DNA from: Clostridium sp. OM02-18AC
GTDB lineage: Bacteria; Bacillota; Clostridia; Lachnospirales; Lachnospiraceae
Assembly: GCF_003481825.1 (NCBI RefSeq)
Contig: NZ_QULW01000011.1
Location: forward strand, 1-64,000
Reading direction: 5' to 3'
DNA: 64,000 nucleotides
Shown: positions 62,728-64,000 of the stretch, piece by piece
How positions within the stretch are numbered: the first letter of the stretch is position 1
Layout: the number at the start of each line of letters is the position of its first letter
Translations under genes and position numbers: made by a program
Notes under the pieces: generated by a model
The model's database searches: none
What the model was told of the DNA's origin: nothing
The model's input: only the letters and a program-made list of their open reading frames with translations

Positions 62728-62791
62728 AAAAAATCCCCTCCTGAACCACAATATATGCGGCAGGAAAGGATCCTATGTCTGTTATTTTTCT

Positions 62792-62822
62792 GTTACTGTT
62801 CACGCGTTGCGCAAACAGTAAC
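62792..62822. repeat. GTTAC-type hairpin between divIC and the SpoIIE-like gene
   Basis: GTTACTGTT and AACAGTAAC pair perfectly, with an inner partial pair (GCG...CGC). Same family as the hairpins near 15.6, 50.5 and 56.7 kb. Confidence 0.6.
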
Positions 62823-62849
62823 GGCCGTTTCTTTCGGATGCATGGCTGC

Positions 62850-63236
62850 TTAATTGTTTTTCGGTGCCGGCTTTAAAAGGATTTCATCTGGTTTCACCAG
62901 TCCCAGCTTTTGTTTTGCCACTTCTTCAATGTACTGCTTTGTCTGCACATAAACCCGGCGCTCTTCCAACTCTGCAGACCGCTTCTTTTCACTTTCTACC
63001 TGGCGCATCAGAGATTCCTCTTTTGCCTGGTATTCCATGACTTTCTTTTCCATGGAGGTATTCTTGACGTTCACGATCACTGCCATGCTCAGTACCACCA
63101 CCGTAATGCCAATCATGGTCAGACGGTTTCCCAACCGCTCTTTGCGCTTTCTGCGCCCTGTTCCCCGCGCTTTCATGTTTCTCACCAACTTCTTTGTTTC
63201 CTTACTCTGTTTCTTTTTCGTAACAGTTTCATGCAT
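62850..63236 (-). CDS. divIC: Septum formation initiator DivIC/FtsL-like
   Basis: A 128-residue division protein: a basic cytoplasmic N-terminus (RGTGRRKRKERLG), one membrane helix (about 40-58) and an external coiled coil (SMEKKVMEYQAKEESL...), ending with the family pattern IEEVAKQKLGLVKPDEI. Forms a complex with FtsL and DivIB at the septum. Confidence 0.9.
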   Translation of the reverse strand: MHETVTKKKQSKETKKLVRNMKARGTGRRKRKERLGNRLTMIGITVVVLSMAVIVNVKNTSMEKKVMEYQAKEESLMRQVESEKKRSAELEERRVYVQTKQYIEEVAKQKLGLVKPDEILLKPAPKNN

Positions 63237-63295
63237 TTGTGTACACGTTCTTTGGAATTGGAATCTGCCTGCTTGTTCGGATCTTCCAATTTATG

Positions 63296-63625
63296 TTACC
63301 TTCGTAATTTCATTCTAATGCATCGAACCGCCCATTTCAAGACCTTTCGCAAATTTCTGCTGATTATCCGGTCATAAAAGAGCATCGAGCAAAAAATACT
63401 CCCGATCATGTAAAAACGCAGTGCCCCGTCATTCTCCCGATACAAAAACAGAAACGTAAAAAAACCGGACCAGATCCAGTAGCACAGATCTTCCAGTCCT
63501 ACCAACAGATTCTTATGTGGAAACAGAAACCGTAACAGACGAAGTCCGTCGTACACCATCATCAGGATGATACCAACACCAAGCCCAAGAAGCAAAAGCC
63601 GCGCTTCCCGGTACACCTGCGCCAT
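63296..63625 (-). CDS. yabQ: Spore cortex protein YabQ
   Basis: A 109-residue protein with about three membrane segments in the YabQ position between yabP and divIC. YabQ is needed for spore cortex formation in Bacillus subtilis. Its start overlaps the last base of yabP's stop codon. Confidence 0.82.
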   Translation of the reverse strand: MAQVYREARLLLLGLGVGIILMMVYDGLRLLRFLFPHKNLLVGLEDLCYWIWSGFFTFLFLYRENDGALRFYMIGSIFCSMLFYDRIISRNLRKVLKWAVRCIRMKLRR

Positions 63626-63909
63626 CAGCCAAACAACCGGGTCAGAATGGACTGTCCCGCCTTCCGGTAAGCTTCATTTGAAGAATAGGTCAGGCTGTCC
63701 ACCTGCCCATCCACCTCCAGTTCTCCCTTTTCTACCGTAAGGCGGCTGACATGAAGCTCCTTCCCCTTAATCGTCAGAAGTCCCATGTCCGTGTCCACCA
63801 CCACCTGGTTTTCATCAAACGATACCACTTCCCGCACCCCGGTCAGGCTTGCCGCGCTCCGGTTTTCCAGCCGACAGGCATGGGCACGGATTCCGGATTT
63901 TTCTTCCAC
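63625..63909 (-). CDS. yabP: Sporulation protein YabP
   Basis: A 94-residue protein of the YabP/YqfC family (NRSAASLTGVREVVSFDENQV, LTIKGKELHVSRL, GELEVDGQVDSLTY). The start codon is GTG at 63909 after GGGGAGG. It marks the window as part of a spore-former lineage. Confidence 0.87.
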   Translation of the reverse strand: MEEKSGIRAHACRLENRSAASLTGVREVVSFDENQVVVDTDMGLLTIKGKELHVSRLTVEKGELEVDGQVDSLTYSSNEAYRKAGQSILTRLFG

Positions 63910-63932
63910 GAAAAAACCTCCCCACCTGAACT

Positions 63933-63962
63933 CATGGTTTAGTATATGGGGAGGGGGTGATG
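63933..63962 (-). promoter_or_regulatory. Possible sigma-E-like promoter before yabP
   Basis: CATATACT on the minus strand (near 63936-63943) resembles the sigma E -10 pattern CATACANT; a convincing -35 was not found. Weak call based on what is expected for yabP. Confidence 0.3.
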
Positions 63963-64000
63963 TTTATGTTTCCTAGAATATCAATTAGGAAAACACTGGT

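Overview
The window looks like a chromosomal segment of an anaerobic Firmicute of the Lachnospiraceae/Clostridia type. Pointers are the yabP-yabQ-divIC-spoIIE-tilS-hpt-ftsH sporulation/cell-cycle neighbourhood, an [FeFe]-hydrogenase, phosphoketolase, Hcp and a bile-salt-hydrolase-type enzyme (gut habitat), strong AGGAGG ribosome sites, a CIRCE operator before clpB, a BirA operator before bioB, and an F-type ATP synthase with a Na+-type c subunit. No phage, IS or CRISPR signal was seen. All identifications come from reading the protein sequences against remembered family motifs; no search was run.

Layout. 0-0.5 kb: the 5' end of a diaminopropionate ammonia-lyase-like gene and an AT-rich leader. 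0.5-4.5 kb: glycogen branching enzyme with a long Lys/Ala-rich tail, and a DUF3810 membrane protein. 4.7-9.6 kb: potassium block ktrB-ktrA-small membrane protein-kdpD-like kinase-kdpE. 9.8-17.6 kb: a cupin and the whole ATP synthase operon (atpZ-atpI-atpB-E-F-H-A-G-D-C, minus strand). 17.9-19.1 kb: malic enzyme.

19.3-29.5 kb is an AT-richer island whose codon use differs visibly from both flanks. Two divergent arms meet at a FadR-type GntR regulator. The minus arm carries a 2-hydroxycarboxylate transporter, a two-subunit L-tartrate-dehydratase-type hydro-lyase and citrate lyase subunits D, E and F. The plus arm carries a LarA-type racemase, a mandelate-racemase-group acid dehydratase and a D-2-hydroxyacid dehydrogenase. 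TTGGT-N3-ACCAA-like palindromes lie in the promoter regions of both arms, so one repressor probably controls an entire hydroxy-acid catabolic system. This is the strongest candidate for an undescribed pathway here.

29.6-48 kb: a cupin, a candidate small RNA, an [FeFe]-hydrogenase with a GltD/NuoF-hybrid partner, phosphoketolase, a LysR regulator, clpB, a PAP2 phosphatase, bioB-bioY, an esterase, a diguanylate cyclase, a bile-salt-hydrolase-family enzyme and hcp. 48-53.4 kb: mscS, a MoxR ATPase, a DUF2201/VWA protein and a leucine-rich-repeat protein that has a multi-hairpin dispersed repeat inserted in frame. 53.6-54.2 kb: a 28-codon mini-gene with its own promoter and terminator, then four tRNAs (Gly, Phe, initiator Met, and a Tyr with a mispaired acceptor stem). 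54.5-64 kb: a GH13 alpha-glucanase, ftsH, hpt, tilS, a SpoIIE-type phosphatase without membrane helices, divIC, yabQ and yabP.

A family of short hairpin repeats (GTTAC...GTAAC arms, and a three-hairpin composite) recurs between genes throughout.
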